DNA of 64,000 nucleotides, taken from positions 1 to 64,000 of the IMG/VR virus record IMGVR_UViG_3300005289_000004; one strand, given 5' to 3'. This DNA is from a virus. How positions within the stretch are numbered: position 1 is the first letter of the stretch; every line of letters begins with the position of its first letter. This document shows positions 50,874-59,389 of this stretch, one piece after another. The notes beneath the pieces were generated by a model, which saw only the letters and a program-made list of their open reading frames with translations, had not been told where the DNA came from and searched no databases. The position numbers were made by a program, and so were the translations under genes.

Positions 50874-51803
50874 ATGACACGCTCAGAAGAAATTTTAAAT
50901 GGGTTCAACGAAACTCATAACTACAAATACACCTATCCTAATTACGGTGCTAAGAACCTTCAAGAAAAAGTTACAATCGTCTGTCCTGAACACGGAGAGT
51001 TTGTTAAGTTCGGATATTGCCATTTGAGAAGAAAGCAAGGATGCCCCAAGTGTTCGCACATTGGTTTGTCAAGGTATACAGAAGAGGAGTTCATGGATAG
51101 CCTAATTAAAACTCACGGTTATCCGTTACCTTTTGAAATTTTGTCTCCGTATGTGGGTAATAAGGATGACATTATGATTAAGGATAAGTATGGTATTTGC
51201 AAAACTAAACCCTATAACCTTACACGAACCTCTTATGGTTCCTTACGAACTGCCGTAGATAAAACTGCGTACATGATTGCCAAGTTTAATGAAAAACACA
51301 ACTTCAAATACACTTACGACAATTTTGTGTACAAAGGTAATAGGGTACTAGGTACAGTCACTTGCCCTGAGCATGGGGATTTTGAACAGTTGGTGGATGT
51401 ACACTTAATGGGTTGTGGATGCCCTAAATGTGCAGACTCTAATAAGGTAAGCGGCTACGGGAGAAATGATTACATAAGGGTTTGTAAAGAAAGGGAGGCA
51501 AGTTTATACATCATATGCTGTTACAGCGAGGATGAGTTCTTTGTTAAAGTGGGTATTACATCTACAGGAGTGAATAAAAGATTTAGAGACAGAAGTGCGA
51601 TGCCCTATGAATTTTCTTCATTATTTGAAACTATAGGTGATCCTGCTGAAATTTGGGATTTAGAACTGAGCTTGAAAAGAAAATATAAAGGCAATACATA
51701 CCTGCCACAAGTTTATTTCAAAGGACAGACAGAATGCTTTACTTTTGAGACAGCAGAAAAAATGATTGAAGAAATTAAAAATAAATTTGTAAATGCGACA
51801 TAG
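50874..51803 (+). CDS. free-standing homing endonuclease (GIY-YIG-like, zinc repeats)
   Basis: 309 residues. Two zinc-binding units precede a nuclease-like part: unit one near 1-60 (CPEHGEF, GCPKC) and unit two near 140-190 (CPEHGDF, GCPKC). Residues about 208-260 (ASLYIICCYSEDEFFVKVGI, then NKRFRDRS) resemble a degenerate GIY-YIG core. It is a mobile gene next to the polymerase, with a leader of its own. Confidence 0.75.
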   Translation: MTRSEEILNGFNETHNYKYTYPNYGAKNLQEKVTIVCPEHGEFVKFGYCHLRRKQGCPKCSHIGLSRYTEEEFMDSLIKTHGYPLPFEILSPYVGNKDDIMIKDKYGICKTKPYNLTRTSYGSLRTAVDKTAYMIAKFNEKHNFKYTYDNFVYKGNRVLGTVTCPEHGDFEQLVDVHLMGCGCPKCADSNKVSGYGRNDYIRVCKEREASLYIICCYSEDEFFVKVGITSTGVNKRFRDRSAMPYEFSSLFETIGDPAEIWDLELSLKRKYKGNTYLPQVYFKGQTECFTFETAEKMIEEIKNKFVNAT

Positions 51804-51817
51804 ACAAGTTACATTTG
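51786..51817 (+). promoter_or_regulatory. Bacteroidota-type promoter, rightward
   Basis: TTTG (51786-51789), 20 bases, TACATTTG (51810-51817), overlapping the end of the endonuclease gene; restarts transcription for the primase cluster. Confidence 0.75.
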
Positions 51818-51845
51818 ATAAACACAACATCCAAAACAATTGAAA

Positions 51846-52064
51846 ATGGATAAAATAATAACCAACATGAAATACACACGATACGAAATACAAGAACGCA
51901 AGCATAGCTCGAATGTAGTCTTAGGAATATACGAGATTTTTAACAATCACAAAGGTGAATACGAAGAGCATTCTCAGATTATAGCTATACCTGTTGAACG
52001 TAAAGCAGAAGGAGATAAGTTAGCGATATTAATTTGCGATATGTTAAATGGTCAGTTGAAATGA
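51846..52064 (+). CDS. small hypothetical protein
   Basis: About 72 residues from ATG 51846; ATG 51867 (MKYTRYEIQ) is an alternative. Last four bases overlap the primase-like start as ATGA. Function unknown. Confidence 0.5.
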   Translation: MDKIITNMKYTRYEIQERKHSSNVVLGIYEIFNNHKGEYEEHSQIIAIPVERKAEGDKLAILICDMLNGQLK

Positions 52065-52993
52065 ATTACCTAGATACCCAGATTCAATATTACGAAAACG
52101 ATATACGCAAAACCAAGCCCATCGGAGTTTGTACACTAGGGCAGTTATTAGCCAGCATACGTAACCCTAAACAGGAAGTCTTAGAAAGGTTCAAGGAGAT
52201 TGCTAAAGCCAGTTCAGACGGAGATAAGAAGTTGAAAGACGAACTTAAATCTAAACTGTGGTATTTTACACCTTGTATATACAGCAAAGGAAACAACAGA
52301 ACCTACGAAGACATAGATCACTGGACAGCTGTTATGGTTTTAGATTTTGATAATCTGGAACAAGAGTTAGCGGTTGAATTAAGAGATTGGCTGTTTGAAA
52401 ATTATTCCTGTGTTGTAGCTAGTATGTTATCTAGTTCCCGTAAGGGTGTTAAATGTTTTGTGAGGATTCCAGAGGTTATCAGTGTGGAAGAGTTTAAACT
52501 GTATTTTTATGGGATAGCTTCTGAGATGCAGTATATTGTCGGGTTCGACCATACTACTCAAAATAGCGCATTGGCTTTCTACCTCACCTACGACTATGAC
52601 ATAAAGGTTCGGGAAGACGCAACTGAATGGACACAGACAGGTTATAAGCTAGACGAGTTTAAGCAGTGGGAAGGTGGAGAGATTATACCAATTGACGATG
52701 TAACAGAACAAGACAGGGAAGAAATAATAAAACAGCTAACCTGTATGTACGCAAATATAACTGATAATGGGCATATTCCAAATCGAAGCGCAGGACTCCT
52801 CATGGGGGGTTATATCGGTTCGGGGTACTTTACTTATGACGAAGCAGTTGACATACTAGATGAGCTAATTGACAATACAAGCTATCTACAAGCTAAACCA
52901 AGAACGTACAAGACCACTACACGACAGATGTTAAAAATTGGCAGTAAGTCCCCCCTATACCTAACCCGACACGAACACTTATATGAAGCCTAA
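52061..52993 (+). CDS. primase-like protein with BT4734/VirE N-terminal domain
   Basis: 310 residues from ATG 52061. The core (FTPCIYSKGNNRTYEDIDHW, VMVLDFDNLE with a DxD pair, SSSRKGVKCFVRIP) is the BT4734/VirE-N fold, related to archaeo-eukaryotic primases and common in Bacteroidota mobile elements. A helical C-terminus (RSAGLLMGGYIGSGYFTYDE) may be the helicase-contact part. It likely makes primers for replication with the DnaB-like helicase. Confidence 0.72.
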   Translation: MNYLDTQIQYYENDIRKTKPIGVCTLGQLLASIRNPKQEVLERFKEIAKASSDGDKKLKDELKSKLWYFTPCIYSKGNNRTYEDIDHWTAVMVLDFDNLEQELAVELRDWLFENYSCVVASMLSSSRKGVKCFVRIPEVISVEEFKLYFYGIASEMQYIVGFDHTTQNSALAFYLTYDYDIKVREDATEWTQTGYKLDEFKQWEGGEIIPIDDVTEQDREEIIKQLTCMYANITDNGHIPNRSAGLLMGGYIGSGYFTYDEAVDILDELIDNTSYLQAKPRTYKTTTRQMLKIGSKSPLYLTRHEHLYEA

Positions 52994-53351
52994 CAGATTA
53001 AAAGTATACAACAAATACGGAGGAAAGTGCGCTTACTGTGGTACAGATATACAGTTTAAAGATATGCAGGTTGACCACGTTATACCTCAATGGAGAGGTG
53101 GTAGCCATAGCAGAGCAATTCCTGTAGACGAAATACACTGTGAAGACAACTACATGCCTAGCTGTAGATCGTGTAACAACTACAAATCAGGGAATCCGTT
53201 AGAAGTTTTTAGAAAATCTATAGAGAACCAGATTGAAATATTAAGAAGAGACAGGCCAACTTTCAGACTAGCTGAGAGATATGGACTAATTGAATGCAAA
53301 CCTAAACCTGTAATATTTTACTATGAAGGATATACCACAACAATTCCTTAA
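52983..53351 (+). CDS. HNH endonuclease
   Basis: 122 residues. CAYC and MPSCRSCNN zinc pairs frame DHVIPQWRGG, the core HNH residues, with NYKSGNP after. A compact HNH nuclease without DNA-recognition repeats, overlapping the primase-like gene; could be a packaging or recombination nuclease rather than a homing enzyme. Confidence 0.85.
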   Translation: MKPNRLKVYNKYGGKCAYCGTDIQFKDMQVDHVIPQWRGGSHSRAIPVDEIHCEDNYMPSCRSCNNYKSGNPLEVFRKSIENQIEILRRDRPTFRLAERYGLIECKPKPVIFYYEGYTTTIP

Positions 53352-53396
53352 AAAGGATGTAAAGATTAAATTTAAACCTTACTGTAACAAAACGAC

Positions 53397-53627
53397 ATGG
53401 AACATAATTATCACGAACAGGAAAATGAATGGGTCAGAGATAGCTTCGACCTAGAGAAGTTAATAGAATTTACTTCAAAGCATAAAGTAGAGGTACTTAT
53501 GGGGGCTAGCTTTCAATATGAAGCCTACGTAGATTACAAAGAGGGGGACGGTTGTTATGGAACAGGGCTTACAATTCTAGGTGCAATAGTCACAGCTATA
53601 AAGACTTTTGAAAATAAATATCAGTAA
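53397..53627 (+). CDS. small hypothetical protein
   Basis: 76 residues, acidic, with EGDGCYGTGLTILGA; function unknown. Confidence 0.55.
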   Translation: MEHNYHEQENEWVRDSFDLEKLIEFTSKHKVEVLMGASFQYEAYVDYKEGDGCYGTGLTILGAIVTAIKTFENKYQ

Positions 53628-53630
53628 TTA

Positions 53631-53662
53631 TTTGGAAGTTAAAAAATAAGTATATACCTTAG
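53631..53662 (+). promoter_or_regulatory. promoter, TTAG variant, leaderless start
   Basis: TTTG (53631-53634), 20 bases, TACCTTAG (53655-53662). ATG at 53667, five bases after the box. Confidence 0.68.
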
Positions 53663-53666
53663 ACTT

Positions 53667-54029
53667 ATGAAGAGCAACACAAACGAAAAGGCACAGAGTG
53701 CTGAGGAAATACTTAAATCATTCATGGCTGAATGCGATACTTACTATGCAGACAGTAATGGTAATGGTTATGTAGACGCATCAAATCACTCTGTATTAAA
53801 AGCTATGGAGAACTACGCTCAATCCAGCATCTCCCAACTCGAAACCGACCTTGCTAAATCGCAGGAACGCATAGCACAACTGGAAGCTAAGTGCCAAAGG
53901 TATGAGGAGGCTTTTAATAGGATAAACAACATGAAGTCAGATAATAGTAGATCAACAGGTAATCGTTTTTTAATAGCAACCGAATTATCAGAACAAGCAC
54001 TAAAAACAACAAGAGATGAGCAAATTTAA
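53667..54029 (+). CDS. coiled-coil hypothetical protein
   Basis: 120 residues. Residues 48-80 are a coiled coil (SQLETDLAKSQERIAQLEAK). Ends overlapping the next gene by 14 bases. Function unknown. Confidence 0.6.
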   Translation: MKSNTNEKAQSAEEILKSFMAECDTYYADSNGNGYVDASNHSVLKAMENYAQSSISQLETDLAKSQERIAQLEAKCQRYEEAFNRINNMKSDNSRSTGNRFLIATELSEQALKTTRDEQI

Positions 54030-54405
54030 AATAGTAACCCTAAAAGGCAATATTGAAAATATACCAGCTAAAAGTATAATTGATGCGGTGAATAGGTTCT
54101 ACAAAGACCCAAGCACATCTGAACAGACAATAAAATCAGTCACGTTAATTGAAGAGGCTAAAAAAGAAAAGTCCACTTTGATATTAAAATTCGGTGGTAT
54201 TAAGGGTGGAGATTATACAGGTAGCCCAGAAGCACTTAAATTAAGTGATGAGCTAAACACCATCTATGACGATTTGGAACGAAAGAGAAAAGAGTGTGAA
54301 ATTATAGACGTATATAACGGCAACTTTCTAATTTGGTGGGGACAAGTAAAGGCCTCTAAAGAACAAGCAAAAGAGTACATCATGAATTATGAAAGTAAAG
54401 TTTAA
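54016..54405 (+). CDS. hypothetical protein
   Basis: 129 residues, Lys/Glu-rich, no domain recognised. Confidence 0.55.
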   Translation: MSKFKIVTLKGNIENIPAKSIIDAVNRFYKDPSTSEQTIKSVTLIEEAKKEKSTLILKFGGIKGGDYTGSPEALKLSDELNTIYDDLERKRKECEIIDVYNGNFLIWWGQVKASKEQAKEYIMNYESKV

Positions 54406-54422
54406 CCCCAAAAGACTGAAAG

Positions 54423-54689
54423 ATGAAAACAATTAGAAGTTACTTAGCAGAACTTACTCAGGCGTATAGCGGAGTAGATGCAATCACAAAGAACATACTT
54501 GATGTATGTGAAGAACAGGCAAAGTACGGTCACAAGTACCACAGGCACTCTGTACACAAATCCCGTACAGAAGAAGTAGTCAGTTATTTAGTTACAGTAG
54601 GTAAGCTGGACGTAGAGGTTTTACATAATAACGATAACTCAGACTGCGACCTAATTGAGGTGAGTTGGGACGGAGGTAGTGATGTATAA
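54423..54689 (+). CDS. hypothetical protein
   Basis: 88 residues, His-rich patch near residue 40 (HKYHRHSVH), acidic end. Function unknown; overlaps the next start. Confidence 0.55.
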   Translation: MKTIRSYLAELTQAYSGVDAITKNILDVCEEQAKYGHKYHRHSVHKSRTEEVVSYLVTVGKLDVEVLHNNDNSDCDLIEVSWDGGSDV

Positions 54690-54948
54690 CAGCGAGAAAC
54701 TTACAAAGATACTGTTGGAATGCTATATTGAAGCCTATAAATTTATTGGAGTAAACTTCCATGAGATAGATAAAAAGGAAGACTTCTTTCTTGACTACGA
54801 GTTGTGTGATTCAGAGCAAGAGAAGATCATCAACAGGGTTATTAACAAACACAAGCTAAAGTCTTACGAGAGACAGTGTATTAAAAATAGTTATTGGCTC
54901 GGCTGTTCACCAGCTAGCACTAAGATGACAAGAAATGAAAAAGAGTAG
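54682..54948 (+). CDS. hypothetical protein
   Basis: 88 residues from ATG 54682, chosen over an earlier in-frame GTG because GGAGG lies seven bases before it. Charged and helical, with a short Cys/Trp patch (NSYWLGCSP). Function unknown. Confidence 0.55.
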   Translation: MYNSEKLTKILLECYIEAYKFIGVNFHEIDKKEDFFLDYELCDSEQEKIINRVINKHKLKSYERQCIKNSYWLGCSPASTKMTRNEKE

Positions 54949-55390
54949 TAGAGATAGAAGAGTTCAACTAAGAGCTAAGAAACGTTATGGCTTAAAAGAT
55001 GGAGTCAAAATGTATAGGTATGGATATAAGAACAAAAAAGGTAATAAGTATGATGGGTCTAAAATTCCTAACCTGTTTATTATACTGCAAGAGCAGCAGA
55101 TGTGGGATGACATCGATAGGACGAGGATAGAAAATCCTTGGTTAGCACAGTTAGCAACAAAAGGAAGTGGGGTTATAGGTAAGTCCATGTTTACATCAAC
55201 TGTAGAAGAAGGGGTAAGTTGTTACAGAACCGTTTGGGAAGATGGCGATGATAATAAAGAAAATGGTTTGTATCGTTATTTTATCCCACACAGCGAACTG
55301 TATAGTAGAGAGTACATTGTAAGTTTAAGGGAAGAATTTAAAGATAAGGATTGTGAACCAGCGCCAGAACGTAGAAAATCACCAAGATGA
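54935..55390 (+). CDS. basic hypothetical protein
   Basis: 151 residues, strongly basic start (KKSSRDRRVQLRAKKRY), later acidic. No domain recognised. Coupled by ATGA to the zincin-like gene. Confidence 0.55.
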   Translation: MKKSSRDRRVQLRAKKRYGLKDGVKMYRYGYKNKKGNKYDGSKIPNLFIILQEQQMWDDIDRTRIENPWLAQLATKGSGVIGKSMFTSTVEEGVSCYRTVWEDGDDNKENGLYRYFIPHSELYSREYIVSLREEFKDKDCEPAPERRKSPR

Positions 55391-55854
55391 AAAAGAGTAA
55401 GCCACAACTTATAAACCAGTTTCACCACACTGAGAATATTGTAATCGATACGTGGGGAGGAGACTGTATAGCAGTACACGTAGGAGAAGACATCAAAGAA
55501 CTTTGCGATCATTTCTGTGATTTTTACAAGTTACCAGATAATTACCGTATTACTTCTCACACTGTGCAAGGTACGTTTGTGTGGGTTGAAGAGAAACATC
55601 ATCAGTCTTATAACCTTTTTGTGCAGTTTAATTTTTCATCAGATAGAGTTTTAATCCACGAGTGTCTACATATCGTCCATAGGATACTAAAGAATAAAGG
55701 TATGAAGCTAACTGATTCGTCTGAGGAGGCTTACTGTTATCTGCTGGACTATTTGTTCAATGAAGTACAAAGTATCGTTAAACGGGCTAAAATTGAGTTT
55801 AAAAAGTATAAGAAGAATGAGAGTACCAAGAAAGCTAAAGAAGAAAATACCTAA
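55387..55854 (+). CDS. putative zinc metallopeptidase-like protein (HExxH), paralogue of 45481-45843
   Basis: 155 residues. IHECLHIVHRIL (near 95-106) holds HECLH, and EEAYCYLLDYL follows as a possible third ligand, the same spacing as in 45481-45843. The rest is unrelated. Substrate unknown. It overlaps the next start. Confidence 0.55.
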   Translation: MKKSKPQLINQFHHTENIVIDTWGGDCIAVHVGEDIKELCDHFCDFYKLPDNYRITSHTVQGTFVWVEEKHHQSYNLFVQFNFSSDRVLIHECLHIVHRILKNKGMKLTDSSEEAYCYLLDYLFNEVQSIVKRAKIEFKKYKKNESTKKAKEENT

Positions 55855-56047
55855 TGGTATGTATTGTTACACAGGTATAGGTTGGAAAGGCAACTACTAT
55901 CTAGTTAAACCTTGTCCACTGTTTAATCGTGCTAATAATGGTGAATGGTACTGCAAACTATTCAACAAAGCTACGGATAATGTAGAGTGGGATATATTGT
56001 TAAGTGACCAATGTAAGGTTTGTGGAATTAAAAATAATTGGAAATGA
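55817..56047 (+). CDS. cysteine-containing small protein
   Basis: 76 residues from ATG 55817. Conserved-looking KKKIPNGMYCYTGIGWKGNY, KPCPLF and CKVCG segments, probable zinc site. Overlaps both neighbours. Confidence 0.6.
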   Translation: MRVPRKLKKKIPNGMYCYTGIGWKGNYYLVKPCPLFNRANNGEWYCKLFNKATDNVEWDILLSDQCKVCGIKNNWK

Positions 56048-56253
56048 AAGATCAAGAAATAGTAATAGAGCTAAACGACTACCATTATACTTGTGGAGAT
56101 GGCTGTTGTGATAATTATGGTACAGTTATTAAAGTGGACGGTGAAGAGTTAGAAGGTAGAAATACTGATGCAGGAGCTATTCTAAAAGAAGTGCTAACCC
56201 ACTTAGGTTATACAAAAGTTAAAGTAATTATAGATGGAGAAGGATACTACTAA
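56044..56253 (+). CDS. small cysteine-rich protein
   Basis: 69 residues from ATG 56044. A CGDGCC motif (residues 17-22) followed by DNYGT recalls a family of phage proteins of unknown role. Ends overlapping the next gene by 20 bases. Confidence 0.6.
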   Translation: MKDQEIVIELNDYHYTCGDGCCDNYGTVIKVDGEELEGRNTDAGAILKEVLTHLGYTKVKVIIDGEGYY

Positions 56254-56590
56254 GATTGAAGAGATTAAGCAGTTTCTTTACGAAGAGATTATACATCGAA
56301 GACAATACAGCGCATCCAAGTCATTTGAAGTTGTTCTGCAATTTATAGAAGAGTTGGAACAAGGTAAAACCTGTAAGAAGGTAAGGACACCCGTTCAAAT
56401 TGTAACGGACAGGATAAATGCTATCCAGAGTAAAATATCCACTTACAGAAGTCACTTGTTGAAACTTGGTGCGCAAGGTCAGTTTTATCAATATACGTAC
56501 TCTCAGATTATAGCTTTGAACTGTGCTAAACTAGAAGAATTAAGAATTGTAAAAAATAAATTGCATAATACTTGCAAGTCTGAAAAATAA
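56234..56590 (+). CDS. hypothetical helical protein
   Basis: 118 residues, all helical, with two Cys. No family recognised. Its end contains the promoter of the next gene. Confidence 0.55.
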   Translation: MEKDTTKIEEIKQFLYEEIIHRRQYSASKSFEVVLQFIEELEQGKTCKKVRTPVQIVTDRINAIQSKISTYRSHLLKLGAQGQFYQYTYSQIIALNCAKLEELRIVKNKLHNTCKSEK

Positions 56591-56602
56591 TACTGTACTT
56601 AG
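56571..56602 (+). promoter_or_regulatory. promoter, TTAG variant, leaderless start
   Basis: CTTG (56571-56574), 20 bases, GTACTTAG (56595-56602), one mismatch from the box. ATG at 56607, five bases after the box; TTAGCAGAATG closely repeats TTAGCAGGATG at the polymerase gene. Confidence 0.6.
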
Positions 56603-56606
56603 CAGA

Positions 56607-56780
56607 ATGAAAAAGACAACAAGCATGGAAGGAGTTACGACTCTTTATATAACCAGAGATGAATGGCACTTTGGTTACAAGACAATTATTTCAGAGTTAA
56701 ATGTAGATGATATTGTAATATTTACAGACAGTAAGGAGATAATGGTTGTGGAGCAAGTAAAACAACTAAAGAGGATATGA
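56607..56780 (+). CDS. 57-residue hypothetical protein
   Basis: ATG 56607 to TGA 56778-56780, overlapping the next start as ATGA. Two beta-alpha like segments (TTLYITRDEWHFGYKTIIS, DIVIFTDSKEIMVVEQ). Reality supported by its promoter and coupling. Confidence 0.6.
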   Translation: MKKTTSMEGVTTLYITRDEWHFGYKTIISELNVDDIVIFTDSKEIMVVEQVKQLKRI

Positions 56781-57124
56781 GTAAGTTACGAAGACAACCA
56801 TTAACTAAAGAGCGTGCTAGGAAGATAGGAATGTCATTTAGACATATGTATGTACTAAGTGTGCTAATGGAGTTAGAATATATGGAACATTGTGATGTCA
56901 ACCTGAAACATCCTACGATACATCAGAAGCTAAGTCGCATTAAAAGCGATTTACAGGACGTACAGAAGCATCACGCATTAGTGTTGGATGGAAAGGATGT
57001 TGAAACTATTTTAGAGCCTATACACCATCTAAATGAGGTTATAAAAGTTCTGTTGGAATTAGAGCCAAATCAGATCGAAGCATTCAGTCAAGGTTTAAGT
57101 AAAATGATAAACGATGGAAAATAA
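56777..57124 (+). CDS. hypothetical protein
   Basis: 115 residues, helical, basic start. Function unknown. Confidence 0.55.
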   Translation: MSKLRRQPLTKERARKIGMSFRHMYVLSVLMELEYMEHCDVNLKHPTIHQKLSRIKSDLQDVQKHHALVLDGKDVETILEPIHHLNEVIKVLLELEPNQIEAFSQGLSKMINDGK

Positions 57125-57389
57125 AAAAGGGAGAATTGATGCAGGTGGAATAGCAGTCCTTCTGCTGTGTCTAGGATTAGTTGTAATTATGGTATGGCAG
57201 TTCTTTTTAACAGCAATTAAAGAAAAAACAGCTCTTTGTAAGTGCAAGACAAGTCAAGAGATAATTTTGTTACACGAAAAAAGAAGTCGGTTTATTGACG
57301 CACTCGAATATCCGAACCACCAGCTAACCAAGAAAGAGAAGGATAGCATTATTGATTCAGTTACACACTATACAAATTTACTAAGATGA
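57114..57389 (+). CDS. small membrane protein
   Basis: 91 residues with one membrane helix (about 12-31, GIAVLLLCLGLVVIMVWQFF) followed by a charged helical domain. Resembles spanin- or holin-like layouts only loosely; function unknown. Confidence 0.55.
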   Translation: MENKKGRIDAGGIAVLLLCLGLVVIMVWQFFLTAIKEKTALCKCKTSQEIILLHEKRSRFIDALEYPNHQLTKKEKDSIIDSVTHYTNLLR

Positions 57390-57586
57390 AAGACAAGCTA
57401 ATTATAGGTAAGACTTATCAGATAGACGAAACCTACACTGGCGTACTTAAAGAAATTGACAGCCGCGGTTATCCACTGTTCGATATGATTAGGAACCCAT
57501 ATTACAAAGTAAACGAGAATGGTTTGACTCCGTTCGGAACTAAGAACTTTAAACTTGTAAATGATGAACCGAGAACTACATCCTAA
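57386..57586 (+). CDS. hypothetical protein
   Basis: 66 residues, SH3/KOW-like strand pattern (GKTYQIDETYTGVLKEID). Overlaps both neighbours. Confidence 0.5.
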   Translation: MKDKLIIGKTYQIDETYTGVLKEIDSRGYPLFDMIRNPYYKVNENGLTPFGTKNFKLVNDEPRTTS

Positions 57587-57857
57587 GCTAACCGCAGAAC
57601 AAACAGGTAAGACAGTAACCTATTTCCTAAAAGATGGAGCAACTTGGAACTGCACTGAGAACGACCTGATTGAATACATAGAAAAGAACAACTTAAATGT
57701 AGATGAGATATTCAGTCATAACGAAGACCCAGAGGGACAAGCTAACCCTGCATACGATGTAATGGCCATAGTAACGAAAGACCCACAGGATATTCTTACG
57801 GATGATTGGGAAATGATAACAATTCAATATTACAAAGATAAATTTAGATTGAGATGA
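57561..57857 (+). CDS. hypothetical protein
   Basis: 98 residues, or 97 from the adjacent ATG 57564. Acidic, no domain recognised. Confidence 0.5.
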   Translation: MMNRELHPKLTAEQTGKTVTYFLKDGATWNCTENDLIEYIEKNNLNVDEIFSHNEDPEGQANPAYDVMAIVTKDPQDILTDDWEMITIQYYKDKFRLR

Positions 57858-58072
57858 AAATACAACTTGAACAAATAGGAGATCAGTTCTGTATATCAAT
57901 TAAGGACGGTTGGTTTGGCGATAAGAAATATATAGATATACGAGACCCTCAATATAAATGGTATAGAACAGACACGTATTTTAAACATTGCTTATCAACA
58001 AAAGATAAAGTAGAAGAATTATATAATCTTATAACTTCAAAAGGAAAAGTTATTAAATCAACAACATTATGA
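57854..58072 (+). CDS. hypothetical protein
   Basis: 72 residues, basic, beta-rich start (KIQLEQIGDQFCISIKD). Function unknown. Confidence 0.5.
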   Translation: MKIQLEQIGDQFCISIKDGWFGDKKYIDIRDPQYKWYRTDTYFKHCLSTKDKVEELYNLITSKGKVIKSTTL

Positions 58073-58088
58073 AAATTAAATTAGAACT

Positions 58089-58532
58089 ATGGAACCAATA
58101 AGATTACCACAAGGAACATACTCTCAATACTATGTAACAAATAACGGAAGTGTAGTAAAAAGATACGGAGAACAATTTGTATTCGTAACTAACACAATTG
58201 ACGATGAGAGAATAGGTAGTTACGTTTACTACAATAAACGGTTAAAGCACATATCAGGTAATCATATAGAGCAAAACTCTGGGTACAACATAAACTACCC
58301 ATGTGATTATCTATCAGATAGAATACTACAACCCTACTGTAACATTAAAATAGGACAAGAGTTTACTATAGATGAATATGTACCTAGAACTACGTTAGGA
58401 GAGACTTACTATGTAGAATCAATAAAGATAACAAAAGATTACTATGAAATAGAGTTTTATAATGATCGAGGGCAAATATCTGCTATATACGATTTAAGTA
58501 TAGTTACCCTAAGGCAACAGGAGGAAAAATAA
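58089..58532 (+). CDS. hypothetical protein, last gene of the block
   Basis: 147 residues. C-terminal half has an SH3-like pattern (GQEFTIDEYVPRTTLGETYYV). Ends 250 bases before the convergent RepL-like gene. Confidence 0.55.
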   Translation: MEPIRLPQGTYSQYYVTNNGSVVKRYGEQFVFVTNTIDDERIGSYVYYNKRLKHISGNHIEQNSGYNINYPCDYLSDRILQPYCNIKIGQEFTIDEYVPRTTLGETYYVESIKITKDYYEIEFYNDRGQISAIYDLSIVTLRQQEEK

Positions 58533-58783
58533 TTCCAAAAAAATTTTATATAAGTGTCTGTTGGGGACTATCCCATATATTAAGCGACTCCCGTATCAAT
58601 GGGGGCAAGTAGGGGCGGCCTCTTCAATCTCAATCTCAAGTCGGATAAACATTACCTAAGCTACCCGTATCAAGCTATATAAGGGCAATGGCAAGTCTAA
58701 AGCTATCCAGATAATACATTATACATCTGATCTTAGATCGTTGCGTGTTGGCTTTCTTATTGTGCTGTATTGAGGGGGAAATG
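58533..58783. other. convergent intergenic region
   Basis: 250 bases between two converging genes. No ORF. Short C-run/G-run inverted segments and the G-runs near 58601-58616 are visible; no clear terminator with T-run. Confidence 0.4.
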
Positions 58784-59242
58784 TTATTCGTTCTCACCTT
58801 GCAGTTTGATTAACAATGCTAATCCATCAGTCTTTAATACTTGCGCTCTAGTCTTTCTATCTCCTTTCCAAAATACATGCGGATTGATCGTATAGTTCCC
58901 AAAGCTACCAGTAATTAAACCTTTCTTAATAAGGCTCTTTATATTCTTACTGATGTTGGTCAACCCTATATTCAACTCTTTACATATCTCTATACGTGAT
59001 GCTGTGGTTAGCTGTACAACTCCTGTATTGTACTCAGCTACTTCGCAGAACTTTACCAATAACTTTAAGTCGGATAGCTTAGTAAGTCCGTACAATGAAC
59101 TGATAAACTTTGTGTACGTCATAAAGAACTCCTCTGTTTCTATCTTAACATTAAACTGTTTGGTTGTTTCGATCAACCTTACTTCTCCTGTTTCGTAATC
59201 TACTGTTTCTGTGGTCTGTGATTGTGTTGTGAACTTTGCCAT
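58784..59242 (-). CDS. RepL-like winged-helix replication initiator or regulator
   Basis: 152 residues. The helix-turn-helix near 75-120 (SRIEICKELNIGLTNISKNI, KSLIKKGLITGSFGNYTINP) and the closing NPHVFWKGDRKTR fit the RepL wHTH family. It is transcribed against its neighbours and faces a TACTA/TAGTA site array at 59261-59388, so it probably binds there, either to initiate replication or to control transcription. Confidence 0.7.
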   Translation of the reverse strand: MAKFTTQSQTTETVDYETGEVRLIETTKQFNVKIETEEFFMTYTKFISSLYGLTKLSDLKLLVKFCEVAEYNTGVVQLTTASRIEICKELNIGLTNISKNIKSLIKKGLITGSFGNYTINPHVFWKGDRKTRAQVLKTDGLALLIKLQGENE

Positions 59243-59260
59243 AATGCTTTGCTAATTTAT

Positions 59261-59388
59261 TTAGTAACAAAGATACTACTAAATAGTACGTGTATTTACT
59301 AAGGGTTAGTAAGCGGTTTACTATTCTCTAGTATTTAAATACTAATAATTCGGTGTAGAATACTAATCTCTAGTACTACGTTACTAAT
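59261..59388. repeat. TACTA/TAGTA site array (putative iterons or operators)
   Basis: In 128 bases at least nine TACTA or TAGTA units: TTAGTAAC (59261), TACTAAATAGTA (59277-59288), TTACTAA-GGG-TTAGTAA (59296-59312), TTTACTA (59317-59323), the perfect palindrome TAGTATTTAAATACTA (59329-59344), TACTAAT (59361), CTAGTA (59370), TTACTAAT (59381). A TATCTTTG box (minus, 59268-59275) for the RepL-like gene lies within it. Confidence 0.7.
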
Positions 59389-59389
59389 G

